Notes under the pieces: model-generated
Database searches by the model: none
What the model was told of the DNA's origin: nothing
The model's input: only the letters and a program-made list of their open reading frames with translations
Origin: Petralouisia muris
GTDB taxonomy: Bacteria > Bacillota > Clostridia > Lachnospirales > Lachnospiraceae
Assembly (NCBI RefSeq): GCF_004793545.1
Contig: NZ_SRYA01000033.1
Coordinates: 1 to 56,876, forward strand
Reading direction: 5' to 3'
DNA length: 56,876 bases
Translations under genes and position numbers: made by a program
Shown: piece by piece, positions 1-12,931 of the stretch
How the letters are laid out: the number at the start of each line of letters is the position of its first letter
Position numbering within the stretch: the first letter of the stretch is position 1

Positions 1-62
1 GTTCGGTAAACTCTTGTTCTTTTTCTCTCCTCAAAAATCGCAATTTCCTATAAAGTAAAAAA

Positions 63-92
63 TCCTGCATCAATCCATAAAATGATGCAGGA
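63..92 (-). terminator. Rho-independent terminator of the sugar operon
   Basis: Perfect 10-bp inverted repeat TCCTGCATCA / TGATGCAGGA with a 10-nt loop. Read on the minus strand it is followed by a T-run (TTTTTTACTTT), as expected of an intrinsic terminator. It lies about 130 bp past the stop of the M42 peptidase gene, the last gene of the leftward operon. Confidence 0.8.
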
Positions 93-120
93 CTTTTATC
101 AATGTAAATTCAGCTCTACT

Positions 121-205
121 CAAGAGCATACTTATTTTCCAAATGATTTGCGGATCTTTTTGAAATAGTGAAAACTTGTTGGCAAATCATTTCGTTCACG
201 GGTTT
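121..205. repeat. Intergenic hairpin repeat, family 1 copy A
   Basis: AAATGATTTGC (141-151) pairs with GCAAATCATTT (182-192). The arms and flanks (TCAAG, CTTATT before; CGTT-A-GG after) resemble the element at 24415-24510, so the two look like copies of one dispersed hairpin element rather than unrelated terminators. Confidence 0.55.
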
Positions 206-222
206 ATATTTAGCAGAAAGCA

Positions 223-1233
223 TCAATACTGACACAAAAACTCTGCAATCAATTCAATGCAATCTTCCACATCCTTTTTATCTGCAACCTCAGCAGGGGT
301 ATGCATATACCGCAGGGGAATGGACACCAGTACAATGGGAATTCCCTGATTGGTGAAATGGATTTTGTCTCCATCGGTATAGGTCAGGCCGCTGGCCGCT
401 TCCGTCTGGATGGAAATCTGCATGTTTGCGGCGCAATTTTCCATTTTCCGGTTTAATTTCTGTGTAACGGTTGGACTGTTGCAGAGAACGGGGCCGCCAC
501 CCAATGTTACAGTTCCGGCTTCTGAAGTTTCTTTATCCCCGTAGTCGCTGCAGTAGGTCACGTCTACCACCACTGCAAGATTGGGATTGATTCTGGAGCT
601 GCACCAGTATGCGCCGTTTTTAGTGGTCTCTTCTCCCACGGTGGATGCGGCGTATACCCCTGCGGTACAGCCTTTTTCCTTCGCTCTGCGAAGAGCCTCC
701 ATAATAATGAAAACGCCCAGTCTGTCATCTAAGGCCCGTGCGGTGAACCTTCCGTTCATCATGGGGCGGATATGGGTATCTAAGGCTACGGCGTCTCCCA
801 GAGACACCTGGGTCAATGCTTCTTCCTTTGTTTTTGCGCCGATATCTATCAGAAAATCTTTTGCTGTCAATTCTTTGTTGTCAAAGAATTCCCGCCTTGC
901 TTCTACCGCGCCGTAGACCATGCCCTGCTTTGTGAGGATCATCACCTGCTGCCCTGGATAGGTAAAGGGGATAATACCGCCTCGGTTTACCACCTGAAGC
1001 CGTCCTTTTTCTGTAATATTTGAGATAATTGCCCCGATTTCATCGGCATGTGCAGACAGCATGATTTTCGTACTGCTTTCCGGGTTTAAGATACAGATAA
1101 CGTCACCGATTTCGTCTTCCTGTATGGTATCTGCATAGTCCTTCATGTAGGATTTTATCGTCTCCTGTACCGGCCCTTCGCAGCCGGATACAGAGATTTC
1201 ACTTAATATATGATTTAAAAAATGTTCATTCAT
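223..1233 (-). CDS. M42 family metallopeptidase (aminopeptidase/endoglucanase-type)
   Basis: Cytoplasmic dinuclear-metal aminopeptidase of the M42 family (PepA/FrvX/YsdC-like), which forms large tetrahedral shells and trims short peptides. Visible metal and catalytic residues: H62 and D64 (SAHADEIGA), D170 (ARALDDRLG), E201/E202 (TVGEETT), D224 (VVVDVTY) and a late His near 311 (YMHTPAE). Length 336 aa is normal. I chose the ATG at 1233 because an AGAGGAC ribosome site lies 9 nt upstream; the frame stays open to 1281, but that extension is basic, translates a repeat element and lacks a ribosome site. It is the last gene of the sugar operon, 79 bp after the LacI gene, and its link to sugar use is not obvious. 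Confidence 0.9.
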   Translation of the reverse strand: MNEHFLNHILSEISVSGCEGPVQETIKSYMKDYADTIQEDEIGDVICILNPESSTKIMLSAHADEIGAIISNITEKGRLQVVNRGGIIPFTYPGQQVMILTKQGMVYGAVEARREFFDNKELTAKDFLIDIGAKTKEEALTQVSLGDAVALDTHIRPMMNGRFTARALDDRLGVFIIMEALRRAKEKGCTAGVYAASTVGEETTKNGAYWCSSRINPNLAVVVDVTYCSDYGDKETSEAGTVTLGGGPVLCNSPTVTQKLNRKMENCAANMQISIQTEAASGLTYTDGDKIHFTNQGIPIVLVSIPLRYMHTPAEVADKKDVEDCIELIAEFLCQY

Positions 1234-1269
1234 TTTAGTCTGTCCTCTTGTCAATCTGCTCTGCCTGCG

Positions 1270-1287
1270 TTTTTCAAACACGCTCTA
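1270..1287. repeat. Repeat family 2, single arm
   Basis: TTTTTCAAACACGCTCTA, identical over 18 bp to 22781-22798 and to the right arm of the inverted element at 50677-50738. It lies between the LacI gene and the M42 peptidase gene. Confidence 0.6.
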
Positions 1288-1312
1288 ATCTGCTATGTAA
1301 AAGGCTTATATA

Positions 1313-2305
1313 TCAATCTGCCCTGCACACACTTTTTCGGATTACAAGTTCCGTGGAGACAGAGACATGGATGTTTACTTTTCGTTCTAACTGGATGCGT
1401 TCTACCAGCATTTTTACTGCCTGCCGTCCTATGAAATTCATGTGGACATGAACCGTAGTCAGCGGCGGAGCCAGATATTTTGCCATGGAGATATCGTTAA
1501 AGCCGATGACACTGATATCCTCTGGAATCTGAAGACCAATTTCCTGAATGGCCCGGTAACAGCCCACAGCCAGAGAGTCATTGGCTGCAAATATGGCTGT
1601 GGGCCGCTCTGTTTCTTCTAAAATTTCTTTCATCATCCGGTAACCGTGCCTTGAGGTATAGCCGTCGATTTTGATATATGCTTCCTGAAGAGCGTTTTTT
1701 TCAGTCAGAAAACGCTGATAGGTGGGAAGCCTGGAATCCAGAATCTCATTTCCGTCTGAATCAAGTTCATTTCCTCCAACAAAGCCAATCCGGCGATGTC
1801 CTAAAGACCAGAGGTATTCCATCACCTGCTCTACCGCAATCCTTAAGTCTGTGATAATGGAATCTCCGGTGTTGCGGTTTCCGATAGTGTCAACATAAAT
1901 GTGGGGCTTTTGGGTATCATCAATTTTCTGGACCGTTGTCCGGCTGAATGTGCCAAGACAAATAATCCCGTCTACTGCGGAAAATTGCTGCATTCCATCT
2001 TCAATGCTTAAAGGCACCCTTTTATAATTCCTGTCTTCTATTTCTTTTTCTATAGCAATCCGTACCGCCAGGTAGAAGGGGTCTTCCAGTTCTTCTTCCG
2101 GGGAATAGGAACAGATGACTCCCAGCTTTAATTTGCGCCTGCGTTTTTTTTTCTCTTTCATATGGTATTCCAGCTGTTCTGCAGCTTCGAATACTTTTTT
2201 CCGGGTTTCTTCCTGTACGGTCAGCGTGTCGTCATAATTCAGAACCCTGGATACGGTTGCAACAGAAACTTCTGCCAATTCTGCAATATCTTTAATCGTT
2301 GACAT
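1313..2305 (-). CDS. LacI family transcriptional regulator of the beta-galactoside/GH65 operon
   Basis: Sugar-responsive repressor, 330 aa. The N-terminal helix-turn-helix is classic (IKDIAELAEVSVATVSRVLN, residues 4-23), followed by a hinge and a periplasmic-binding-protein-like effector domain (from about residue 60; RRIGFVGGN, FAANDSLAVGCYRAI, VIGFNDI). The acidic early effector region is like the EbgR/GanR branch. ATG start. It sits within the operon it probably controls, after pgmB, and also has its own promoter (2357-2385). Its likely operators are the TTTACnnGGTAAA-like boxes at 12619-12675 before the binding-protein gene; a weaker TTTAC half-site lies at its own -35. The inducer cannot be read from sequence. 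Confidence 0.9.
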   Translation of the reverse strand: MSTIKDIAELAEVSVATVSRVLNYDDTLTVQEETRKKVFEAAEQLEYHMKEKKKRRRKLKLGVICSYSPEEELEDPFYLAVRIAIEKEIEDRNYKRVPLSIEDGMQQFSAVDGIICLGTFSRTTVQKIDDTQKPHIYVDTIGNRNTGDSIITDLRIAVEQVMEYLWSLGHRRIGFVGGNELDSDGNEILDSRLPTYQRFLTEKNALQEAYIKIDGYTSRHGYRMMKEILEETERPTAIFAANDSLAVGCYRAIQEIGLQIPEDISVIGFNDISMAKYLAPPLTTVHVHMNFIGRQAVKMLVERIQLERKVNIHVSVSTELVIRKSVCRAD

Positions 2306-2356
2306 TCCACTTTACACTCCATAATTAATAATATAACACCCTGTTTTTTCAGAGTA

Positions 2357-2385
2357 ATTCTAACATATTTATCATGGGTTTACAA
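2357..2385 (-). promoter_or_regulatory. Promoter of the LacI regulator gene
   Basis: On the minus strand, TTGTAA (2385-2380), a 17-bp spacer and TAGAAT (2362-2357). It lies 52 bp before the regulator ATG, so the regulator can be made independently of the upstream operon. Confidence 0.6.
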
Positions 2386-2411
2386 GTGTGCTGAAAGTCC
2401 AAAAAAGCGGC

Positions 2412-3050
2412 TTAGCCTGTTACTTTTTTCAGGTCAGAAAAGGTATTCAGGTTCCAGGTTGCAAGGCCGCAGGAGACAGCGTCTCCGATGGCTGCGCATT
2501 CCATGCCGCCTGCAATAGCCGCTTCCAGCCCTGCCTTTGCATCTTCTACCACAAGGCAGTCCTTGGGGTTTTCCCCTACAAATTGAGCCGCTTTGACGAA
2601 TACTTCCGGGTCCGGTTTGGAATTTGTAATATTATTTCCGTCGGAAACTGCATCAAAGTAATCTCCCAGTCCCAGTTGATTCAGGATGAACCCTGCATTT
2701 TTGCTGGAAGAGCCAATAGCCAGCTTATGGCCCTGCTCTCGCAGCGCGTCAAGGGTTTCCTTTACCTCATCTGACAGGTCTGCAGGGCTCATATTTTTCA
2801 GAAGTTCTTTGTATACTTCATTTTTCTGCGTGGTATATTTTATTTTTTCTTCCTGGCTCATTGTGCCGTCATAACGTTCTAAGATAATCTCGAAACTTTC
2901 CATGCGGCTCACTCCGCGGAGGCGGTTGTTAATGGTTTCATCAAAATAAATATGAAGCTCATCCGCCACCTGTTTCCAGGCCATATAGTGGTATTTGTCG
3001 GTATGGCAGATAACTCCGTCTAAATCAAATATAATTGCTCGATATCTCAA
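2412..3050 (-). CDS. pgmB: Beta-phosphoglucomutase
   Basis: HAD-superfamily cytoplasmic enzyme converting beta-D-glucose-1-phosphate to glucose-6-phosphate through a phospho-aspartate. Motif I FDLDGVICHTD (nucleophile D9 and acid/base D11) followed by HYMAWK typical of beta-PGM; motif II GSSSKN; motif III Lys in SKPDPEVF; metal-binding VVEDAKAGLEAA. 212 aa is the normal length. The start is a TTG at 3050 with GGAG 8 nt upstream. Inverting GH65 phosphorylases release beta-glucose-1-phosphate, and a GH65 gene lies two genes upstream, so the two probably act in series. Confidence 0.93.
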   Translation of the reverse strand: MRYRAIIFDLDGVICHTDKYHYMAWKQVADELHIYFDETINNRLRGVSRMESFEIILERYDGTMSQEEKIKYTTQKNEVYKELLKNMSPADLSDEVKETLDALREQGHKLAIGSSSKNAGFILNQLGLGDYFDAVSDGNNITNSKPDPEVFVKAAQFVGENPKDCLVVEDAKAGLEAAIAGGMECAAIGDAVSCGLATWNLNTFSDLKKVTG

Positions 3051-3156
3051 TGTTCATACTCCTTTAAATAATTGCAACGCTTTCCCTATGATCTTCAAGG
3101 TAACATCAGCGTTTTTCGTCCCATAAAGTAAAATCCGGTTATTAAGTGTTCAGCGT

Positions 3157-4029
3157 TTATCCTTCCGTTTCCGGCTCTGCCTGTGCGTCCGCCAGATTCG
3201 ATACAAGAACGGCTGCAAGGATAATTATGCATCCGCAAACCATCCGCAGGGTTACCTGTTCATGGAGAATCAGAATGGAAAACATAGTTCCAAATACGGA
3301 TTCCATGGACAGGATAATTGCGGCCTTGGTTTCATCCACGTATTTCTGACTGGCAGTCTGTAAAAGATAACACAAAGCGGTGCTGATGACTCCAAGGTAA
3401 AGAACGCTGAGCCATCCTTTGGAGGTTACCTGGAATTTGGTTTCCCCAAAAAGGAACAAACTGACAACGGATAAAACAACTGCTGTCAGCATCTGTATGA
3501 AATTCAGTACTACGACCCGATATTTCTTCACAAATTCACTGGTGAAAAATATCTGGAAGGCAAAACCTACGGCGCAAACCAGCGTTAATGCGTCTCCGAC
3601 GCCCAGCGACAAATCTTTTTCCAGAGATAACAGCCCTACGCCCAGAATAGCCATGACTGCTCCTGCAATGCTTTTGATGCTGATTTTCTTTCTTAAAATA
3701 ACAAAGGCGATAAAAGGCACCATTACTACGTTCAGAGCCGTTAAAAATGCATTTTTGGAGGGCGTGGTGTACTGAAGCCCTACGATCTGAAAGGCAAAAC
3801 CTACGAAAAGGGCGCATCCCATCAAGACGCCGGCCCGGATTTCTTTAAAGTCTATGCCTTTCAGCTCCCGGATGCTTGCGGCGCCCATCAGGAGGGTGGC
3901 CAGCAGAAACCGAATTGCCATGATCTGGAAGGGGCGAAGGCTTTCCAGAGCCATATCGCTGGCTACAAACCCGCCTCCCCAAATGACTGTAACGGCAATC
4001 AGGCCTGCAATTGCAAGATATTTTTTCAT
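3157..4029 (-). CDS. DMT superfamily (EamA) transporter
   Basis: Integral membrane protein of 290 aa with about ten hydrophobic segments in two EamA repeats (WGGGFVASDMALESLRPFQ near the N-terminus; GVISTALCYLLQTASQKYV and AAIILSMESVFGTMFS in the second half). The family includes exporters of amino acids and other metabolites; substrate unknown here. It lies between the GH65 and pgmB genes, 32 bp after GH65, so it is probably co-transcribed with the sugar operon. A role in exporting a by-product of disaccharide cleavage is only a guess. Confidence 0.85.
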   Translation of the reverse strand: MKKYLAIAGLIAVTVIWGGGFVASDMALESLRPFQIMAIRFLLATLLMGAASIRELKGIDFKEIRAGVLMGCALFVGFAFQIVGLQYTTPSKNAFLTALNVVMVPFIAFVILRKKISIKSIAGAVMAILGVGLLSLEKDLSLGVGDALTLVCAVGFAFQIFFTSEFVKKYRVVVLNFIQMLTAVVLSVVSLFLFGETKFQVTSKGWLSVLYLGVISTALCYLLQTASQKYVDETKAAIILSMESVFGTMFSILILHEQVTLRMVCGCIIILAAVLVSNLADAQAEPETEG

Positions 4030-4061
4030 GATTTTAACCTTCCTTTCTAACGAAATACATG

Positions 4062-6386
4062 TTAGGCATCTGCTTTATGCGCTTTCACGGCTTTTCCATT
4101 GACAAGGATATCCACTTCTTTTCCATCCAGAACCGTGATATCCACATGCTGCTCCCCGTCAATGTGGATTTGAAGCCAGCTTTCGGGGCAGTGAATCCGG
4201 AAAGTCAGGCCCTTCCACTCTTCTGGCAGCTTTGGATTAATGTGCAGCCTTCCAGCGTCATCTGTGGATAACCCTGCAAAACCGAAGACTACCGTCTGCC
4301 ACACGCCGCCAGCGTTTGCCGCATGGATTCCTTCTCTTGTATTGCCCTGAAGATCCACCAGATCCAGAAACGCCGCCCGACGCAAATAGCGATAAGCTTT
4401 GGATGCGTCGCCCACTTTCAGGCCCATAATAGCATAAATGCTGGGGCTTAAGGAAGAACCGTGCATGGTGCGTTTTTCATAATAGCTGTAATTCAGCTTC
4501 GTGGTTTCTTCGTCAAATTCTTCTCCCAGAAGATGCAGAAGCATTACCACATCCGCCTGTTTGATAATCTGTGTCTGGCTTGTCTTTGTGGTTTTTAACG
4601 CCTCCGGCCGGATGGGCCAGTCGTTTTTGTCATATTTTTCAATGAGGACTTCTTTTAAGTCAAAATATCCTTCAAATTGTTCTAATAGCTGTGTGCCTTC
4701 CTTTTTTGGCAGATAGATTTTACCCTGCACCTGCTGCCAGGAGGCAATTTCTTCTTTGGTAAGATGTATCTTTTCAGCAAGATTTCTGTACTCCTCAGGA
4801 TGCTCCTGTTCTAACTGCTCTGCCAGGGCTATCACATAGCGCAGGTTCCATCTTGCCAGATAATTGGTGTAAACATTGTTGTCCACCGGTTCATGCCATT
4901 CGTCAGGGCCTGTTACCTTGTGGATTTCGTAACGGTTTTTTTCTTCGATATACTGGCAGCGGCTCATCCAGAACCTGGCTGTTTCCATCAGGATTTCCGC
5001 TCCCATATGCAGAAGAAAATCGGTGTCTTTGGTAATTCTCACATAATTGGCAATGCCAAAAGCAACGGCTGCCGTTACATGGTGCTCATAGACAGCAACA
5101 TAGCAGCGGTAACAGGTTCCGTCCGGCTCAATGGTCCAGTCCGGGCACTGTTCTGTGCCGTCGTCTGCAGATTCCCAGGGGTATTGGGCTCCCTGAAAGC
5201 CATTTTTTTGAGCGTTCCCCCGGGCAGCGTCCAGAAGGTGGTAACGATAGGTTTCCAGTCTGCGGGCCTTTTTGGGAAATGTATAGGCAAAAAACGGCAG
5301 CATGAAAAGCTCTGTATCCCAGAAAGCGTGCCCGCCGTACTCTTCACCGTGAAGAAGCTTGGCTCCGATATTTACATGGGAATCGGATTCGCTGGCAGTG
5401 CTCATCAGATGGAATACATTAAAGCGGATGGCTTTATTCAGTTCCTCGTCTCCTTCAATCTGAATATCTGCTTCTTTCCAGAGCGCTTCACAAGCTTTCT
5501 GATGCAGTTCAAATTCCGCCTCAAACCCTGTCTGAAGGAAGCCCTTCATTTCCTGCTGAATGGTTTCTTTCAGGGCTTCTTTTTTCACTTCACGTTCCGT
5601 ATAGATCACAGCATATTTGGTGAGTTCTGCAGTTTCTCCCTGACATGCGTCAAAGTCAAGGAATTCCACTGCCTGTTCTCCGAAATCATGAAATACATTA
5701 GTTTTGACAACGTCTTTTCCTTCCTGAACCGCCTGGACAACCGTGCCGCAGCCCTCATGGAGATGGTTGTCTCTGGTTGCCACTTCCAGGTATGCGCCTG
5801 ATTCATCCAATGCTTCATTTTTTGTCAGGTAAGTATGTTTTACCTTGAACCGGGGCGCATCGCAGAAGTTAATGACAGTGCCGTCAATGATATTTTCAAT
5901 TTCTATAATTCCGCTGTAATTTAAGGGCGTTACATACAGTCGGACTGCCATACGGTGTACATGCGCACGGCTGATAAAACGCACACTTTCCACTCTGGTT
6001 TCCCGGCCTTTCCGGTCCCGGAGGCAGACGCTTTTCACAAGACAGCCCCGCTTCATGTTCAGCGCTCGCGTGAATGAGAGTATGTCGCAGTTTTCAATGC
6101 CGATTAATTCTTTTTCCACATAGAGCTTAAGGGTCAGCCAGTTAGGCATGTTAGCCAGTTCCCGCATAAATGTTTCTGACTTGTCAAAAACTCCGTTGAT
6201 ATAAGTACAGGGAATACTTCTTGCAGTGCCTTCTTCATGACTTCCTCTGGTACCGAGGTAACCGTTGGTTAAGCAGAACAGACTTTCATATTTGAGATTC
6301 TCATAAGGATTGTAATTGTCCTGCACAACCATCCACTGGCCGCTGCTTAAATATTCCTGAAGTTTTTCTGAAAATTGATTGCTCAA
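4062..6386 (-). CDS. GH65 disaccharide phosphorylase (maltose/kojibiose phosphorylase type)
   Basis: Cytoplasmic inverting phosphorylase, 774 aa, the usual GH65 length. N-terminal beta-sandwich domain (about 1-290) with YNPYENLKYESLFCLTNGYLGTRG, helical linker, (alpha/alpha)6 catalytic barrel (about 320-700) with general acid E496 in VTGPDEWHEPVDNNVYTN, phosphate-binding HGSSLSPS near 640, and a small C-terminal sheet domain. It would split an alpha-linked glucose disaccharide with phosphate into glucose and beta-glucose-1-phosphate, the substrate of the pgmB product. Whether maltose, kojibiose, nigerose or trehalose is used cannot be told by eye. The start is a TTG at 6386 with AAAGGAG about 7 nt upstream. 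It follows lacZ by 76 bp. Confidence 0.92.
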   Translation of the reverse strand: MSNQFSEKLQEYLSSGQWMVVQDNYNPYENLKYESLFCLTNGYLGTRGSHEEGTARSIPCTYINGVFDKSETFMRELANMPNWLTLKLYVEKELIGIENCDILSFTRALNMKRGCLVKSVCLRDRKGRETRVESVRFISRAHVHRMAVRLYVTPLNYSGIIEIENIIDGTVINFCDAPRFKVKHTYLTKNEALDESGAYLEVATRDNHLHEGCGTVVQAVQEGKDVVKTNVFHDFGEQAVEFLDFDACQGETAELTKYAVIYTEREVKKEALKETIQQEMKGFLQTGFEAEFELHQKACEALWKEADIQIEGDEELNKAIRFNVFHLMSTASESDSHVNIGAKLLHGEEYGGHAFWDTELFMLPFFAYTFPKKARRLETYRYHLLDAARGNAQKNGFQGAQYPWESADDGTEQCPDWTIEPDGTCYRCYVAVYEHHVTAAVAFGIANYVRITKDTDFLLHMGAEILMETARFWMSRCQYIEEKNRYEIHKVTGPDEWHEPVDNNVYTNYLARWNLRYVIALAEQLEQEHPEEYRNLAEKIHLTKEEIASWQQVQGKIYLPKKEGTQLLEQFEGYFDLKEVLIEKYDKNDWPIRPEALKTTKTSQTQIIKQADVVMLLHLLGEEFDEETTKLNYSYYEKRTMHGSSLSPSIYAIMGLKVGDASKAYRYLRRAAFLDLVDLQGNTREGIHAANAGGVWQTVVFGFAGLSTDDAGRLHINPKLPEEWKGLTFRIHCPESWLQIHIDGEQHVDITVLDGKEVDILVNGKAVKAHKADA

Positions 6387-6462
6387 TGGAGTCTCCTTTC
6401 TTTCTAGCTAAAAATTTTATTTCTATATTCAGTTGCCGTCCGTTTCCAAATGAAAAATAACA

Positions 6463-10384
<3,922 letters not shown>

Positions 10385-10385
<1 letters not shown>

Positions 10386-11320
10386 CAGCGTTTCCCTCCC
10401 CGTTTTGATTTTTTCCCTTTCTTTGCCACGCCGCCGGCTTCTGATTCATAGAATACCCATGCAGAAGACGATTTGAATACCAGTGCGGTAAGGAACAGGA
10501 TAATAATAAACATTACCCATGCATTGGCGCTTGCATATCCAAGCTTATGGTGCTTGAATGCGTTATTGTATGTGTAAAGGCCGTAGAAATACGTGGATTT
10601 CAAAGGCCCTCCTCCAGTCAGAAGCATTACCAGCGTTACCTGCTGGAAGGAACTGATAATGGAGGTAATCAGGTTAAACAAAATAGTCGGCGTAATAATC
10701 GGAAGAGTAATGCTGAAAAACTGCCTTGCCGGGTTTGCGCCGTCAATGGTAGCCGCTTCGTACACGTCAATGGGAATATTTTTAATATCCGTGTAGAAAA
10801 TCAGCATCATACTTCCTACCCCAAAGGCACTGGCAATAATGACTGCAAGGATTGCCCAGGCGGGATCCACCAGCCATTTGGGGCCTTCAATGCCAAGCAG
10901 GGACAAAAGATAATTCAACACTCCGTAATCCCCGTTCAGTATCCATCCCCAGAGAATGGATACTGCTACGCCTGATATAACGGTGGGGATGTAGAAAATG
11001 GTACGAAAAACCTTTACGCCCCTGACCGGCTGTGTAATCAGCATTGCCAGAAATAATGCAATAATCATATTCAGCGGTACAAAGATGGCTGCATATTTCA
11101 AGCTAATGGTCAGTGATTTAAAAAACTGCTTGTCGCTGGTAAACATTTCAATATAATTGCCAAACCCCACAAATTCCGGGTCTGCTGCCAGAGGCCAGTT
11201 GAAGAAACTCATAATCAGGGAGAATATCAACGGACCGATGGTAAATACAAGAAAGCCGATGATCCATGGCAAAATAAAAAGGTACGGAATCGCTTTCCTG
11301 GATATACGTTTTTGCTTCAT
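10385..11320 (-). CDS. Carbohydrate ABC transporter permease (MalF/LacF type)
   Basis: Second membrane subunit of the CUT1 importer, 311 aa. N-terminal basic stretch then IPYLFILPWIIGFLVFTIGP as helix one, and an EAA loop YEAATIDGANPARQFFSIT near residue 190. Typical of MalF homologues lacking the large E. coli P2 domain. A GGAGGG ribosome site lies just before the ATG. It lies 27 bp after the binding-protein gene and overlaps the next permease by one base. The C-terminus is very basic (KKGKKSKRGGKR). Confidence 0.93.
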
Positions 11321-11347
11321 CCCTCAATCCCTCCTATCGGGGTAACC

Positions 11348-12595
11348 TTACTGCTGCGCGGCTTCGTCCAATACATCAGATACATTTTCCATTGCGCTTG
11401 GGTTGAATACCCGCTCAAAGGAAAGGGAAAGATTCTCTGACAATTCAGACCAGCTCTCGTAAATAAAGCTGGATGGCGTATAGTCGGAGCTCTGTTCCAG
11501 CATGGTGTAGAACGGTGCGTATTCCGGCTGTTCCATAATGCCTTCAGATTCTACTACAGAGTAAAGTACCGGAAGTTCCATGCCGATTCTTTCCTTATTC
11601 ATCTCTTCGCTGGTCCAGAACTTAATGAATTCCCATGCAGCTTCTTTGTTCTTGCTGTCCTTGGACATGGAGATTCCGGAGGAACTTAAGATACTAATAG
11701 AAGTCTGGTTTCCAAAAGACGGAATATTTACTACGCCAAAGTTTACGCCGTCTTCTTTTAAGGTATTGATAGACCAGGAGCCATATACATACATTCCGGT
11801 GTTGCCGGCGCGGAATTCATCTGTTCCGCTCTTTTCTGTTGCAACTGCATAACCGTCTTTTTCCATATCCTGGAACATCTGGAATACCTCTTTTGCCTTG
11901 TCGGAATTCAGGTTGCCCTCTAAGGTTCCTTCTGCGTCTACATAAGCTGTCCCGTTGCTCCACAGGTACATTTCATAATCATAGGGGTCCGGTTTCATCT
12001 GGAAGGAAAATCCCTTCTTGCCTTCGCATTTTTCCGTGATAGTCTTGGAAGCTGCCTGTACATCTTCCCAGGTCCAGTCATTGGTTGGCTCCGCAATGCC
12101 TGCTTCTGCAAAAATGTCCTTATTATAGAACAGCGCGTGCGTGGTGAATCCGATTGGGATGCCGTAGGTGCTGCCGTCGTAGGAATTATAGTTCCAGAGG
12201 GTGTCATAGAAGTTCTTCTTGTAATCTTCGCCTTCTTTCTCAATGTAGGAATCCAGAGGCTCCAATCCTTGAGAATATGCAGGATAGTTCCACATGTACA
12301 TCACGTCCGGCATATCGTTTGAACCCATTCCGGCGCTGATTTTGGTATCGAATTCTCCGCCATAGGCTTCCAGAGTCACTTCAATGTCGTCGTGGGCGTC
12401 GTTGAACTTGTCTACGGCTGCCTGCTGTGCGTCTACATCTTCTGCTTCATCCCAGGATGCAAAACGGATTTTTACCTTACCGCCGCTTTTGCCGTCTCCG
12501 CCGCCTGAACCGCTGCCTCCGTCTGAACCGCAGCCGCCTAAGAACATGGTTCCTGTCATTGCAAGAATTAACATTGCCACTAATTTCTTTCTCAT
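11348..12595 (-). CDS. Sugar ABC transporter substrate-binding lipoprotein
   Basis: Extracellular solute-binding protein family 1, 415 aa, anchored as a lipoprotein: signal peptide with lipobox FLGGC (Cys at about 22), then a Gly/Ser-rich tether and the mature fold beginning KVKIRFASWDEAEDVDAQQ. It would capture the oligosaccharide and hand it to the two downstream permeases. ATG with AGAGGAGG 7 nt upstream. First gene of the operon; its promoter and operator boxes lie at 12619-12675. The many Trp and Tyr residues are typical of sugar stacking, but the ligand is not determined. Confidence 0.93.
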   Translation of the reverse strand: MRKKLVAMLILAMTGTMFLGGCGSDGGSGSGGGDGKSGGKVKIRFASWDEAEDVDAQQAAVDKFNDAHDDIEVTLEAYGGEFDTKISAGMGSNDMPDVMYMWNYPAYSQGLEPLDSYIEKEGEDYKKNFYDTLWNYNSYDGSTYGIPIGFTTHALFYNKDIFAEAGIAEPTNDWTWEDVQAASKTITEKCEGKKGFSFQMKPDPYDYEMYLWSNGTAYVDAEGTLEGNLNSDKAKEVFQMFQDMEKDGYAVATEKSGTDEFRAGNTGMYVYGSWSINTLKEDGVNFGVVNIPSFGNQTSISILSSSGISMSKDSKNKEAAWEFIKFWTSEEMNKERIGMELPVLYSVVESEGIMEQPEYAPFYTMLEQSSDYTPSSFIYESWSELSENLSLSFERVFNPSAMENVSDVLDEAAQQ

Positions 12596-12618
12596 AGTAT
12601 TTCCTCCTCTAAAGTTGT

Positions 12619-12675
12619 TTTGGTAAAATTATTGTAGTATTAATTGGTAAATAAATCAATATTTACTTGGTAAAT
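12619..12675 (-). promoter_or_regulatory. Sugar operon promoter with three spaced LacI-type operator boxes
   Basis: Minus-strand promoter: -35 TTGATT (12659-12654), 17-bp spacer, -10 TACAAT (12636-12631). On the plus strand GGTAAA boxes start at 12622, 12646 and 12669, 23-24 bp apart: downstream of the -10, inside the spacer, and just upstream of the -35. The last lies in a perfect palindrome ATTTAC-TTG-GTAAAT (12661-12675). This geometry fits repression by the LacI protein encoded at 1313-2305, probably by steric block. Confidence 0.65.
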
Positions 12676-12931
12676 AAAATAAAATTTTACTATTTTCATA
12701 ATTTAGTAAATATTTTTTTGTGCAGTATGCATAAAAAATATAGAGGATATCAGTATGGATTCAACATCTTTAAATGGAAAACGCAATATTTCTTAATGAA
12801 TCAGGGCAAATATGACAAAGGCAAAAACAGCGTCAAATTGAGCGGTTATGTATCTACATCACTCAATTTGACGCTGTTTCTTTCTGCTATGCAAAAGATA
12901 AATATAAACTTTTTATCTGGGTATATGGTGG
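12676..12931. other. AT-rich intergenic region between two leftward operons
   Basis: No supported gene. It contains the terminator of the acid-sugar operon at 12825-12879 and then the far-upstream region of the sugar operon promoter. An open frame on the plus strand (12667-13092) has no ribosome site and runs antisense into the MBL gene, so it is not called. Confidence 0.6.
12825..12879 (-). terminator. Terminator of the acid-sugar catabolic operon
   Basis: Perfect 18-bp inverted repeat, AAACAGCGTCAAATTGAG (12825-12842) and CTCAATTTGACGCTGTTT (12862-12879), with a 19-nt loop; on the minus strand the run TTTTTGCC follows. It lies 53 bp past the stop of the MBL gene and insulates the next operon. 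Confidence 0.85.

Noticed and set aside
1234-1281. N-terminal extension of the M42 peptidase
   Set aside because: It translates repeat family 2 DNA and has no ribosome site; the internal ATG is well placed.
4893-5801. 302-codon plus-strand frame opposite the GH65 gene
   Set aside because: Antisense to a well-supported enzyme, no ribosome site, odd composition rich in Phe and Cys.
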